Origin: a bacterium
GTDB taxonomy: Bacteria > Electryoneota > Electryoneia > Electryoneales > Electryoneaceae
DNA: 64,000 nucleotides
Direction: 5' to 3'
Assembly (NCBI GenBank): GCA_020444425.1
Contig: JAHLLB010000027.1
Span: 1 to 64,000 of the forward strand
Position numbers and translations under genes: made by a program. The notes beneath the pieces were generated by a model. The model was given only the letters and a program-made list of their open reading frames with translations. It searched no databases and was not told the origin of the DNA. This document shows, piece after piece, positions 9,695 to 18,611 of this stretch (position 1 is its first letter; every line of letters starts with the position of its first letter).

Positions 9695-9856
9695 AGTACA
9701 ACGGAAGTCGTGAGTAGAACGGAAGTATTGAGTAGAAAGGAAGTACAAAGAATAACGGAAGTCCAGAGGACAATGGAAGTACCAGGTACAACAGAAGTCG
9801 TGAGTAGAACGGAAGTACGGGGTAGAACGGAAGTACGAGGCACAACAGAAGTACAG
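9695..9856. repeat. 18-bp degenerate minisatellite, nine units
   Basis: Nine consecutive 18-bp units (9695, 9713, 9731 and so on) share the consensus AGTAGAACGGAAGTANNN. It starts 12 bases after the stop codon of the beta-helix gene. The period is a multiple of three, so several frames stay open and would encode hexapeptide repeats (SRTEVx). No start or ribosome site supports translation. Confidence 0.85.
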
Positions 9857-9872
9857 AGTCGAAAACCACACA

Positions 9873-9900
9873 GCCACGGATTTCAGTCCGTGGCTTTCTT
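9873..9900 (+). terminator. Hairpin terminator GCCACGGA/TCCGTGGC
   Basis: A perfect 8-bp stem (9873-9880 with 9887-9894), a TTTCAG loop and a TTTCTT tail. It probably ends the transcript of the beta-helix gene after the minisatellite. The stem belongs to the same family as palindromes at 23386 and 62886. Confidence 0.7.
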
Positions 9901-10122
9901 CATGCCCACGACATTTATGTCGTGGATACTCCGCAGCTGAATGGCACGTGCCCCTGATGGGCGTTGCCAGCAGGGATCATCCGAAAGGTTACGTTCTGTC
10001 ATGCCCACGACATTCATGTCGTGGATACTCCGCAGTTGAATGGCACGTGCCCCTGATGGGCGTTGCCAGCAGGGATCAACCGTCGTCAGATCATCCGCGT
10101 TTGCAAGCAAACACGGGCACTT
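9901..10122. repeat. Two copies of an ~80-bp double-hairpin unit, 99 bp apart
   Basis: Copies start at 9901 and 10000. Each holds the 20-bp palindrome CCACGACATTYATGTCGTGG (9906-9925 and 10005-10024), then about 25 bp later the CCCTGATGGGC/TTGCCAGCAGGG hairpin. A third hairpin type, in reverse orientation, follows at about 10101-10121. No gene is seen in 9683-10160. Confidence 0.85.
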
Positions 10123-10130
10123 CGATTTCT

Positions 10131-10160
10131 TCACAATCCGTCGCCCGTCGCCCACAGCCC
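10131..10160. repeat. Short heptamer-type low-complexity tract
   Basis: Degenerate CCCGTCG/CCCACAG heptamers abut the stop codon of the minus-strand gene ending at 10161. Similar tracts lie against the 3' ends at 13313 and 31225 and in 37318-37387. Confidence 0.5.
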
Positions 10161-11777
10161 TTACGGCAGATAGAACCCTTTGTCAGTGATCCGTCCGATC
10201 TCACCCGCTTCGATGCGCAGGGTGAGGGCTGGACAGAAACGGTAGCGACCGCCGCCGAGGTTCGCCTGCAGGCCGAGGGTGACCGCTTCGACCACATCCA
10301 GGCCGATCGTGTCAGCGAGACGGAACGGTCCCTGGTTCATTCCGAATGCGCGTTTCAAGGCGGCGTCGACATCCGCCGGAGAGGTCAAAAGCCGCTCATG
10401 GAGCACCCATGCGGCATGGTTAACCAACAGCGCAAACAGCCGTGCGCTGATCCCCCCGGGCTCATCAGCGACTTGTATCGGCTGAAACCCGAGGCCGTAC
10501 GCCGCCCCCATCGCTTTGGCGAGATCGGACGGGGAGGAGTTCCGGGGACGCGCCAGCTCGACCACGTTGGACTCGCCGAACGGGATCAGGCCACCGAACC
10601 CGACGGCGGTAAACACTTCGGGCACTGGCTGCACGGTGATGGTGGCCGGCAGGTTGAGCGTGTGTACCCACACCTGCGCGTCCTTGGCGAGCAGCGGTAC
10701 GACCAGGTCCAGCACCTGCTGGCGCTCATCCGGCGGCCCGAGCAGAACTTCCAGCGCGAGGTCGAACGGCCCCTGTTCTTTCACCGACAGCAGCCCTTCC
10801 TCGGTGATCGATCCTAGGTCCCAGACTTCCCACGCGACGGTTTTCGTTTTGCCCTGGCTGGATGTGTAGATGCGATCCTTCCACGCCTCGGCGAGATGCG
10901 GCGTGCCGACAATCAGCACCCGGCCCGGGCGTTTGATGTACGTATCCGGCACCATCGGTTCGTCCGGTCCGGCGGTCAGCAGCGACCACAGGTCCGAGCT
11001 GGCGGGCGGGTAGGCGTCGTTCAACGGACGGAACCGGCCATCTCCGTACATCGCCTGCGCCATTTCGTGGGTTTCGAGCCATGAAACTTCCGGATCACGT
11101 GCGAGCAGTTCGTCGAACAAACCGTCCTCACGGCCGAAAATCTCCGCGCTGAGGCGATTGATCCACGCCGGGTTCGCCGCGCTGGTACGCATCAGCGACC
11201 ACGCTTCGGTTTCGATCGCGGTGCGGATTCGTTGCGCCGCTCCGCCCGGCACATCCAGCCACACGGTCGAAAATGGGCAGCGCATCTCCTGCAGGTGGGC
11301 GGTGAATTCACGCATCAATTCCTGGCTGGAACTGATCGCGTCCACGATTTCCACGTTGACCAGGCCTTCCTCACGGAACACCGGCCGCACGCCGATCACC
11401 CGCTCGGGGTTGTCAGTGTTGCGCCACGATTGCTGCGACAGAGCCTGCACGCCGAGGACGACCACCTGGATGCGTGCGTTCAGCAGCGCCTGCCGTCCGA
11501 TGATCAGCTCCTCGTCCAGCAGCAGGTCGCCGGGTTCGGAATAGTCAATCCAGGCGATGTCCGGGTTGCTGTTGTGTCCGTTCGATTCGTCCTCATCGAC
11601 CAGCGTGTAGAATCGTTCGATCGGATCGAATTCGCCCTCTTCGAACATCTCTTCCAGCTCGGGCGATTCCATTTCAACGACCAGTCGTGGCGGTTCATCG
11701 CCTTGGTAGATATCGCGGAGCGTGGCCCACAGCGTGGGGGTGAGGGTGGGGACGTAGATCAACGAACTTTCGGACAT
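10161..11777 (-). CDS. Degenerate tandem 3-hydroxyacyl-CoA dehydrogenase-like protein
   Basis: The last ~100 residues match the C-terminal helical domain of 3-hydroxyacyl-CoA dehydrogenases: LVNHAAWVLHERLLTSPADVDAALKRAFG, GPFRLADTIGLD and a final GEIGRITDKGFYLP. Two upstream stretches (about residues 85-190 and 300-440) resemble the 'vIGvrPVF...vNVEIVDA' half of the NAD-binding domain. Neither has a GxGxxG dinucleotide motif, so catalysis with NAD is doubtful. The start ATG 11777 is set by a GGAGG eight bases upstream; an in-frame ATG at 11816 lacks a site. It is transcribed after the AHSA1 gene (45 bp or more apart). It may be a structural or regulatory paralogue; function is unknown. Confidence 0.65.
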   Translation of the reverse strand: MSESSLIYVPTLTPTLWATLRDIYQGDEPPRLVVEMESPELEEMFEEGEFDPIERFYTLVDEDESNGHNSNPDIAWIDYSEPGDLLLDEELIIGRQALLNARIQVVVLGVQALSQQSWRNTDNPERVIGVRPVFREEGLVNVEIVDAISSSQELMREFTAHLQEMRCPFSTVWLDVPGGAAQRIRTAIETEAWSLMRTSAANPAWINRLSAEIFGREDGLFDELLARDPEVSWLETHEMAQAMYGDGRFRPLNDAYPPASSDLWSLLTAGPDEPMVPDTYIKRPGRVLIVGTPHLAEAWKDRIYTSSQGKTKTVAWEVWDLGSITEEGLLSVKEQGPFDLALEVLLGPPDERQQVLDLVVPLLAKDAQVWVHTLNLPATITVQPVPEVFTAVGFGGLIPFGESNVVELARPRNSSPSDLAKAMGAAYGLGFQPIQVADEPGGISARLFALLVNHAAWVLHERLLTSPADVDAALKRAFGMNQGPFRLADTIGLDVVEAVTLGLQANLGGGRYRFCPALTLRIEAGEIGRITDKGFYLP

Positions 11778-11901
11778 ACGTTTCGGGCCTCCAGACGAGA
11801 AAACGCGATGGGACAAGGTATCCCATCGCGTGAAGGTACGGTCAAATCACGGTCTCCGTTGCGGACAGGCGTGTCCGATGGGAGCCGTGCGAGTGGGCGT
11901 C

Positions 11902-12819
11902 TTACGCGCTCGGCTCGGTGTGCGGCTCGATCAGGATCGAGAGGAAGATCGGGTGCCGGCGTGTTTCAAGGAACCGCTTCAGGTCGTTCATCACCGCCGC
12001 CCAGCCGTCATAATCGCTACGGGTCGACAGCACGACCGGCTCGGTGAACGAGCCTTCGGTCAACGTCACGCGGGTGCCGTTGCCTTCGTCCTTCAGTTCC
12101 CAGCGCACAACGAGGTTCGGATCTTCGTCCGCGACTTCGCGCCAGCCGAAGCTGAACTTGACGTTTTCTTCCACTTCGACGACCGGGAGCTGATCCCACC
12201 CGAGGTCGAGGATGCCGCCTTCGTTCAACTCGATCTTCTTCACCTGCGGGGCGAAGAAGCCGCGAATACCGTCCACCGTGGTCAGCGTTTCGTACACTTC
12301 TTCCCGCTTCGCGGTGGTCCAGAAATCGAGGCGGAAGTCCTTGCCGCGCTTGTGCGTAAACTCCGGGCGTACCCACGCGGAAGCGCCTTCCATATGGAAC
12401 ACGAAACCGTTCAGCAACAGCGTCCACAAGTTGCGGAGGTCATCGTCGGTAAGGTCGTCGTCGCCGACTATATGGTCGACATCGAGGCGGCAGGTGTTTT
12501 CTTCCATACCGGAGACGCGGAAGTGGACGACGGTTTCGACGATTTCGCCTTCACGTTGCCGTACCGGCCAGGTAAAGGACAGCGTCATCTCTTCCGGGTT
12601 GATCTCGAGGATTTCCTGCTCCGGGCGCTCATCGTAGCGCAGGAACGGCAGGAATTTGCCGCCGAAGGAGAGCTGCTGTTCGTCGATGTCGACGTTCACT
12701 TGCTGGGCGAACCAGATCTGGAGTTCGCGTGTGTCGCTGATTGCACGCCAGGCGACTTTCGCGGGGACGCGGACGTCCACTGCAACCGAAGCGCGCTTTT
12801 TGTTGGTTTCCGTGGCCAT
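11902..12819 (-). CDS. Tandem SRPBCC/AHSA1-domain protein
   Basis: 305 residues from ATG 12819, which has AGGG seven bases upstream (a second in-frame ATG at 12849 is less likely). Two START/AHSA1-like halves are visible, roughly residues 8-150 and 155-300. Each opens with a V(W/Y)xx(I/L)(S/T) helix after a charged strand (KVAWRAISDTRELQIWF; EVYETLTTVDGIRGFF) and closes with a G(T)RVTLTEGSF-type strand and C-terminal helix (WAAVMNDLKRFLE). Such folds bind hydrophobic ligands or assist Hsp90-like clients; the ligand here is unknown. It is soluble, with no signal peptide. It is read after a strong hairpin at 12970-13016 that probably separates it from the membrane-protein gene. Confidence 0.7.
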   Translation of the reverse strand: MATETNKKRASVAVDVRVPAKVAWRAISDTRELQIWFAQQVNVDIDEQQLSFGGKFLPFLRYDERPEQEILEINPEEMTLSFTWPVRQREGEIVETVVHFRVSGMEENTCRLDVDHIVGDDDLTDDDLRNLWTLLLNGFVFHMEGASAWVRPEFTHKRGKDFRLDFWTTAKREEVYETLTTVDGIRGFFAPQVKKIELNEGGILDLGWDQLPVVEVEENVKFSFGWREVADEDPNLVVRWELKDEGNGTRVTLTEGSFTEPVVLSTRSDYDGWAAVMNDLKRFLETRRHPIFLSILIEPHTEPSA

Positions 12820-12969
12820 GAAGTACCCTTGGTCTGCGTGCGGCGACATGGGCCGCCGTGCTGCTGGTTATGGTTGCCTGTTGTACAAAGGCCGGGTTGC
12901 GAGGTTCCAAACAAACAGACCTCACCCCGACCACGAATTGGTCCAGAAAAAAATCTCTGGGGAAGACGT

Positions 12970-13016
12970 AAAAATAGGGGCTCTCTCGGGGTATAACAAC
13001 CCCGGCAGATAGAGCC
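12970..13016 (-). terminator. Two-tier hairpin terminator or attenuator on the minus strand
   Basis: On the minus strand GGCTCT (13016-13011) pairs with AGAGCC (12984-12979). An inner stem CGGGGT/ACCCCG (13004-12999 with 12992-12987) sits inside it. TTTTT follows at 12974-12970. It lies between the Wzy-like gene and the AHSA1 gene, so it could end the first transcript or attenuate the second. Confidence 0.7.
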
Positions 13017-13063
13017 TCTCGGGCGCTGAGGGGAGACAAATCGGTGGTGAAATGATCACAGGC

Positions 13064-13166
13064 GGGGACATGTGAACGGTTCGGTGACGGTCATTCAACG
13101 CGAGGACTCGGATCGACAACAAACGGAATTTCGTCGTGATACTTGTAAAGCCGTTCACTTGTCCCC
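13064..13166. mobile_element. MITE/REP-like element copy C (103 bp)
   Basis: The left end GGGGACATGTGAACGG and right end CCGTTCACTTGTCCCC form a near-perfect terminal inverted repeat. The interior is non-coding and unlike copies A and F. It lies in the 12820-13312 gap, which otherwise holds a terminator, two small hairpins (13206-13225 and about 13243-13266) and a short low-complexity tract before 13313. Confidence 0.75.
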
Positions 13167-13205
13167 GGGCCATGGATGTGAATCGGGGGACACCTCTGAC
13201 CATGC

Positions 13206-13266
13206 CCACGACATTCATGTCGTGGATCATCCGCAAGTTGCAGTGCCCGTGTCTGTTTACAGACGA
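13206..13266. repeat. Two intergenic hairpins
   Basis: The 20-bp palindrome CCACGACATTCATGTCGTGG at 13206-13225, also seen at 9906, 10005, 28646, 62746 and 62813. It is followed at about 13243-13266 by a CGTGTCTG-TTTA-CAGACG hairpin preceded by GTGCC. Confidence 0.75.
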
Positions 13267-13312
13267 GGGAACTTGGTTTGTAACCCAAAGCTACAGCCGA
13301 TAGCCCGCAGTC

Positions 13313-15067
13313 TTATTCTTTCTTCTCTGGTTTCTTCCAGAACGGCCGTTTGTGCAACCGTTCCTTGATGTCGATAGAGGGCGCGAGCTCCTCATCGTAC
13401 GGTTCGAACGCCACCGCCCACGCGATCCCGATCAGCAGCATCGCCGCCGCGCGCACGGACGGATCATCCAGCGCGAACGCCGTCATCCCGTGCAGCACCG
13501 CCGCAAACAGTGCACCGGACAGCACGAAACCTTCCAGCGATTCTCGTGTCAGCAGCCCGATGTTCAGCGCGAGGATCAGGATCACCGTCGCGCCGAGCCC
13601 GATCCAGCCGCCGGCGACGGTCACTTCGAGGAACAGGTTGCGCGAATTGTACCCGAGCAACGCCTCGGACGCACCCGGGCCCAGGCCAAACCACGGTCGC
13701 GCGCCGAGCAGGGCGTACACATCCCGCCAGATTTCCGCGAGTGGCGGGTTCGCGAGGCCGCCGCCACGGTTGAGCGCATCGTTCGCCGCTTGCAGGTACT
13801 TGTCGGAGCGGACGTGCATCAGCCGTCCCAGCCGATTCGGTTCACCGGGCAGGTCGGACTGGAACAGCAGCAGATAGGGCGACGCGCGGTACTGGCTGAA
13901 CAGTCCGCCCGGTCCTTTGAGGTCGATGACGATGAAGCCCGACTCTTCATGGCTGCGGAAGGGAAGGGTGATGGAGATTTCCTCGCCCGGGTCAACGTTC
14001 TGATCCAGCGGCGCTGACACCCACCCGCCGCGCAGGAAGCGCACCGGGTCGCGGTCGTCGAACGATTCCGGGTACAAGACATGATAACCGGTCTCGAATC
14101 CAGCCTGCCACGATACCGGCCCGGGATTGACCAACGTCACCGCCAGTGAATCCTGATCGTAGCTTTCCAGCGCGGTTAAGGCGCGCACGGTGAACCCGAC
14201 CGGTTCCTGGTACGGACCCCAGCGAGCGCGAAATGCCGGGTTGAACAACGCGATCACCACACCGATCAGTAGTGGAATCGACAGACCCGCCACCGAGTGA
14301 CGGATACCGGCCTTGGCGGTCATCACGACCAAAATCCCGGCCAGCGCGGCGATCGGTGCGCCGAAGGAGAGCGTCATCAATGTGCCGAGCCAGAAGATCC
14401 CCACCAGCAGCAGCATCAGCTCACGTTTTTTACCCTCAACAGACATTGCCGCCCCGGCGAGCAGCGGGGTTAACACCGCGCAGATCCACGACATCGCGTC
14501 GGCGTGTGTGAACGGTCCGGTCAGGCGTAGCAGCAGTTGCCACGCTTCCGGGGCGTCATGGAAGATGCGGACGGCGTTTTCGACGGCGGGAATGCGGAAG
14601 AGTTCGCCGAAACCCATTGCGAGTGCGAGGAGTGTAGAAAGTACAAGCGCGGCCAGCGCGGCCAGGCGTTCGGTGGGATGGCCGGAATACAGGATCGCGA
14701 CTCCGGCGACCAGCAACACCGGCTCCCACAGCGCGGCGACAGACAGGATCGGATCACTGCCCCGGGACACGGCACCCAGTCCTGCCAGCAGCGCCAGCCC
14801 GAGCACGATCGGCAGCGCCCACCGTCCCCGCAGCTTGTGCGCGCCGCCGGTGGCGACACTGGCGATGGCAAACAGCGGGATGATCAACCCGAGCAGGCTC
14901 GCGGCCGGCAACACACGTCCCGTGCTAAGCGGGATCGCGTCCAGCCGCCCCACAAACGGCATCGTGAAGGCGAGGATCAGGATCAATCCGCGTCCGATCT
15001 GCCCCCATGGGTCGTCCGACCAGAGATGTCGCGAGCGTTGGGTCATATCGGTTAGACGCCGCTGCAT
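13313..15067 (-). CDS. O-antigen ligase/polymerase-like (Wzy/WaaL-type) membrane protein
   Basis: 584 residues with at least ten hydrophobic segments: about six or seven in residues 25-290, a large soluble loop of ~130 residues (about 290-425), and three or four near the C-terminus. The region ARPWFGLGPGASEALLGYNSRNLFLEVTVAGGWIGLG, just before the last membrane segments, resembles the 'P..G.G......HN..L......G..G' signature of Wzy_C/O-antigen ligases. The expected His is replaced by Ser-Arg-Asn. The soluble loop has beta-sandwich character (VTLVNPGPVSW; ISITLPFRSHEESGFIVIDL). It probably acts in the inner membrane on polyprenyl-linked glycans. It is divergent from murG. The ATG 15067 start lacks a clear ribosome site. 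Confidence 0.6.
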   Translation of the reverse strand: MQRRLTDMTQRSRHLWSDDPWGQIGRGLILILAFTMPFVGRLDAIPLSTGRVLPAASLLGLIIPLFAIASVATGGAHKLRGRWALPIVLGLALLAGLGAVSRGSDPILSVAALWEPVLLVAGVAILYSGHPTERLAALAALVLSTLLALAMGFGELFRIPAVENAVRIFHDAPEAWQLLLRLTGPFTHADAMSWICAVLTPLLAGAAMSVEGKKRELMLLLVGIFWLGTLMTLSFGAPIAALAGILVVMTAKAGIRHSVAGLSIPLLIGVVIALFNPAFRARWGPYQEPVGFTVRALTALESYDQDSLAVTLVNPGPVSWQAGFETGYHVLYPESFDDRDPVRFLRGGWVSAPLDQNVDPGEEISITLPFRSHEESGFIVIDLKGPGGLFSQYRASPYLLLFQSDLPGEPNRLGRLMHVRSDKYLQAANDALNRGGGLANPPLAEIWRDVYALLGARPWFGLGPGASEALLGYNSRNLFLEVTVAGGWIGLGATVILILALNIGLLTRESLEGFVLSGALFAAVLHGMTAFALDDPSVRAAAMLLIGIAWAVAFEPYDEELAPSIDIKERLHKRPFWKKPEKKE

Positions 15068-15429
15068 GGCAATAAGATTCCGGTTTGTTTCGCCTCGCGG
15101 AGGATCGTAGAAAAAGTTCGGCGAGGCTACACCGGCAAACTACCGGCCCAAAGGGGTCTTGTACAAGGCTTGCCAGCGAAGAAACGGAAGCCGTACGTTG
15201 CCACATCTCCGATGTGCCCGTGTCCGCTTGCGGACGCGGACTCGGCGAGGATGGATACGATGGCACGTGCCCGTGTCAAAAAACTTGCGGACGCGGCCCC
15301 GGTGAGGGTGGATGATCCCTGCTGGCGGAGCCATCAGGGGCACGATGTCTGGGCACGTTTTGGGGACGCGATTCAGAGGGCACGTTGTCAGGGGCAGGTG
15401 AATTCGAGGGGAAGGGTGCGCGCGATCTC
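15068..15429. other. Divergent intergenic region with hairpins
   Basis: Between the membrane-protein gene and murG. It holds hairpins of two families: a GTGTCCGC-TT-GCGGACGC stem near 15212-15235, and CCCTGCTGGCGGAGCCATCAGGGG at about 15319-15343 in the opposite orientation to most copies. A GTGCCCGTG phrase recurs at about 15265. It must contain promoters for both flanking genes, but none can be assigned confidently. Confidence 0.5.
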
Positions 15430-17490
15430 ATGAGAGTCGTGTTGACAGGTGGCGGCAGTGGTGGACATGTGAGCCCAATGCTCGCGGTCGCGGAAGCGTT
15501 ACGTGAACTCGAGCCGACGGCCGATCTGCGCTATATCGGGGTGCGCAACGGCCTCGAAGCCGACCTCGTCCCCCGGGCGAACATTCCGATCCGATTCGCG
15601 CCCGCCATCGGCATGCCCGGCCTGTCGCTCTCGCCCGCGATGTTCAAGTTCCTGTTCACGTTGCTCGGCGGCGTCCTCGCCGCAACGGTTCATCTGATCG
15701 CCTACCGTCCTCATGTGATTGTTGCTTCCGGCGGTTTCGCCAGTGCGCCGGCGGTGTTTGCGTCCGCATTCCTGCGCGGTCTGACCTTCGGCTTGTGGCG
15801 CATCCCGGTCTATTTGCACGAACAGAACGCCGTCCCCGGCCGAATGAATTCCGCCGCCGCACGCATCGCCCGTCAGGTCGGCGTGGTGCACGCCGTCTCG
15901 TTGAACCGGTTGCCGCACGCCGTCAACGAGGTCGTCGGCTATCCGGTGCGGGCGGGGTTTGCTTCGGTGGATCGTGCGACGGCACGCAGGGAGCTGGGCA
16001 TTCCGGATGATGCGGAATACGTCGTCGTCACCGGCGGTAGCCAGGGCGCGCGCACGATCAACCGTGCCGTGGTGGACGCGTTGCCGTTTCTTGCGGATCG
16101 TCCGAAGCTGTGGCTGACCCACTCCACCGGCGCGATGAAGGGGCGGGGGTATGACGCTGTCGGCGACACGAGGTCTCGACTCGAAACCATCTCTCGAAAA
16201 CCTCAACATTACCGCGTTACCGACTACCTGCACGATATGCCGTTGCACCTCGCCGCGGCGGACCTGGCGGTAATTCGTGGCGGCGCGGGCTCGTTGTTCG
16301 AGGTCTGCACGCAGGGTCTGCCCGCATTGGTCATCCCGAAGGCGAATCTGCCCGGCGACAGCCAGGTCGCCAACGCCCGCGAGTTGGCCGCGCGCGGTGC
16401 GATTGAGCTGTTGTACGAAGAGCCGGCATTCGTGGACAGCGGCTTCATCGAGGTTGTGCCTGGCGAACTGATGGCGGAGAAGATCACGGCTTTGCTGGAC
16501 GATCCCGCCCGCCGCCGTGAATTGAGCGAGCAGGCGAAGGCGGCGTTCGACCGTCGCGCGGCGAACCGGATCGCGAAACGGGTGGTCGCATTGGCGAAGA
16601 GCATCCGGGCGATTGACGTTGAAAACGACAGCACGCCCACCTCCGCCGAATCGTTGACCGAAACCGCGCTGCCCGATTCGCCGACCGCATTGCGCCGTTA
16701 CGCCGAACAGGTGATGGGTGTACGCTACGAGCGCGCGTTTGCGCACGGTCCGATCCGCGACTGGGAGCTGGAGAAGTTGGACGACCTCGCGTACTTCCGC
16801 TATCGCGGTGCGGCCTTGTTGGCGCACTCGCACTGGTCGATGCGCAACGAGGGCATCAAGCTGTTGGCGTTGACCCGGCACCGCGACAAACTGGGTCTGG
16901 TGCTGCACGTCCTGACTGACCGCACTCCCGCGCCGAAACTGCACCGCATGCTCGGCGGCGACTTCGCCCAGGTCGGGTTCGTTCGTCGCAATGCGGTCAA
17001 CGCACTCTCGTTCATGGGTGTGGTCAACGCGGATGTTCGCGCGGCGATCGTCACCGCGTTGGACGACCCCTACTACGAAGTCCGCTCGGCGACGCTGAAG
17101 CTGATCCGTTCGATGATCAAGGATGGTCACAACCTGGCCGATAATCCGGAGATCGTGTCACGGGTGCGGAAACTGACCCGTGACCGCAATCTTGAAGTAC
17201 ACTGGGAGGCGTTGCACGCGTTCGGCTTCGTCGGCGCGCCCGAGGATGTGTTGGCTACGAACCGCGCGTACGCCGTCACCGGCAAGACACCCCTGCGCGA
17301 AGCTGTGCTGCGTTCGTATCACGCTCTGCTCGACCGGTACGACGGTGAGACGAACAAGCCGTGGCGCGAGCAGTTGAGTGACGACATCGACCATTTCGCC
17401 ATCACCTCGCTGGCATTCCACCCCCATTTCCCGTTGAAGGAACGGTACGTTTCGCTCTGCAAACGGATGGACGAGGAGGCTTCGGCATGA
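15430..17490 (+). CDS. murG: MurG (UDP-GlcNAc transferase) fused to a C-terminal HEAT-like domain
   Basis: Residues 1-365 are MurG, which adds GlcNAc to undecaprenyl-PP-MurNAc-pentapeptide (lipid I to lipid II) at the inner face of the membrane. Motifs are GGGSGGHVSPMLAVAEAL, GGFASAPAVFAS, LHEQNAVPGRMN, VTGGSQGARTIN, RGGAGSLFE and LPGDSQVANARELAARGA. The ~320 residues after about 365 are not part of known MurG. They contain alanine- and leucine-rich helical pairs typical of HEAT/armadillo repeats (RRNAVNALSFMGVVNADVRAAIVTALDDPYYEVRSATLKLI). Standard MurG is ~360 residues; this is 686. The start ATG 15430 immediately precedes the GGGSGGH loop. It overlaps mraY by ATGA, so both lipid-cycle enzymes are co-translated. 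Confidence 0.93.
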   Translation: MRVVLTGGGSGGHVSPMLAVAEALRELEPTADLRYIGVRNGLEADLVPRANIPIRFAPAIGMPGLSLSPAMFKFLFTLLGGVLAATVHLIAYRPHVIVASGGFASAPAVFASAFLRGLTFGLWRIPVYLHEQNAVPGRMNSAAARIARQVGVVHAVSLNRLPHAVNEVVGYPVRAGFASVDRATARRELGIPDDAEYVVVTGGSQGARTINRAVVDALPFLADRPKLWLTHSTGAMKGRGYDAVGDTRSRLETISRKPQHYRVTDYLHDMPLHLAAADLAVIRGGAGSLFEVCTQGLPALVIPKANLPGDSQVANARELAARGAIELLYEEPAFVDSGFIEVVPGELMAEKITALLDDPARRRELSEQAKAAFDRRAANRIAKRVVALAKSIRAIDVENDSTPTSAESLTETALPDSPTALRRYAEQVMGVRYERAFAHGPIRDWELEKLDDLAYFRYRGAALLAHSHWSMRNEGIKLLALTRHRDKLGLVLHVLTDRTPAPKLHRMLGGDFAQVGFVRRNAVNALSFMGVVNADVRAAIVTALDDPYYEVRSATLKLIRSMIKDGHNLADNPEIVSRVRKLTRDRNLEVHWEALHAFGFVGAPEDVLATNRAYAVTGKTPLREAVLRSYHALLDRYDGETNKPWREQLSDDIDHFAITSLAFHPHFPLKERYVSLCKRMDEEASA

Positions 17491-18611
17491 TTTACGCACT
17501 CACCGATTTCCTCGCCGACCAGGGCGGAATCTTCAGTCCATTGCGGGTGTTGAACTACGTTTCGACGCGGTCGATCATCGCCGCGCTGACGACACTTTTG
17601 CTGGTAATTTTCTTCGCGCCGCGTGTGATTCGCATGCTGTACCTCGCCGGCCAACGGGACAGCCACCGCGATTTTGACGAACACCTCGCCAAGTCCAAGC
17701 GTGGCACCCCAACCATGGGCGGCGTGCTGATCATTGGCGCGATGATGGTGAGTCTGCTGCTGTGGGGGGACTGGACCAACGGCTACATGTGGGCGGTGAC
17801 CAGCGCGCTGCTGGTGTTCGGCTTCCTCGGTGCGGTGGACGACGTCGCGAAAGTCCGTGGCGGCAGCGCCGAAGCCGGGTTGAGCCGCAGGGCAAAGCTG
17901 GTGATCCAGACGTTGTACGGCCTCGTGCTGGGCGCGCTGCTGTTCCTGCCGAACACGACACCGTTTCCGCTCGAGATCGCCGACACCATCGGCATCCCGT
18001 TCCTGAAGCCCGAAGAATTCGGCGGATTGAACGTTCACCTGTCGTTCTTCTACGTCGTCTTTGTCGCGTTTGTGGTGGTCGCGGTCAGCAACGCTGTCAA
18101 CCTGATCGACGGCCTCGACGGTCTCGCCGCCGGCACAACCATGCTACCGGTCGCGGTGTACGGTGTTTTTGCCTACATCCTCGGGCACGCCAGCCTGTCC
18201 GGCTATTTCCTCTACTCCTTCCAGCCCGGTGTGCACGAACTCGTTGTCTTCACCGCCGCGCTGATCGGCGCGTTAATCGGCTTCCTCTGGTTCAACGGCT
18301 ACCCGGCGCAGGTGTTCATGGGCGACACGGGCTCACTGGCCCTCGGCGGGACGCTGGCGGTGCTGATCGTGCTGACCAAGCAGGAACTGCTGTTCCTCAT
18401 CGCGGGCGGGGTATTTCTGTACGTCAACGCGACCCATGTCATCGGCGACCGCATCGGCATCAATATGCTCGGCCGCCGCATCTTCTACCGCACACCGATC
18501 CACCACGCCTACGAACACCTCGGCATCGCCGAAACCAAGGTCGTCCTGCGTTTCTGGATCATCTCGCTTTTGCTTGCGCTTGTCGCCGTTGCGACGTTGA
18601 AGTTGAGGTAA
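17487..18611 (+). CDS. mraY: Phospho-MurNAc-pentapeptide transferase
   Basis: An integral membrane enzyme that transfers phospho-MurNAc-pentapeptide to undecaprenyl phosphate, making lipid I. Signatures are GTPTMGGVLI (residues ~72-81), FLGAVDDVAK, NAVNLIDGLDGLAAG with the catalytic Asp cluster, and FMGDTGSLALGG. The C-terminal RTPIHHAYEHLG histidine motif is intact. About ten hydrophobic segments and 374 residues fit the family. It directly follows murG with a four-base overlap. The usual order in division clusters is mraY before murG with murD and ftsW nearby; here the pair is isolated and reversed. A low-GC gene follows after 66 bp. Confidence 0.96.
   Translation: MIYALTDFLADQGGIFSPLRVLNYVSTRSIIAALTTLLLVIFFAPRVIRMLYLAGQRDSHRDFDEHLAKSKRGTPTMGGVLIIGAMMVSLLLWGDWTNGYMWAVTSALLVFGFLGAVDDVAKVRGGSAEAGLSRRAKLVIQTLYGLVLGALLFLPNTTPFPLEIADTIGIPFLKPEEFGGLNVHLSFFYVVFVAFVVVAVSNAVNLIDGLDGLAAGTTMLPVAVYGVFAYILGHASLSGYFLYSFQPGVHELVVFTAALIGALIGFLWFNGYPAQVFMGDTGSLALGGTLAVLIVLTKQELLFLIAGGVFLYVNATHVIGDRIGINMLGRRIFYRTPIHHAYEHLGIAETKVVLRFWIISLLLALVAVATLKLR

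Noticed and set aside
9683-9940. Frame encoding SRTEVx hexapeptide repeats
   Set aside because: Created by the 18-bp minisatellite; ends in a palindrome, has no ribosome site, and other frames are equally open.
15499-17130. A 543-codon minus-strand open frame
   Set aside because: Antisense to murG; no recognisable domain or ribosome site.
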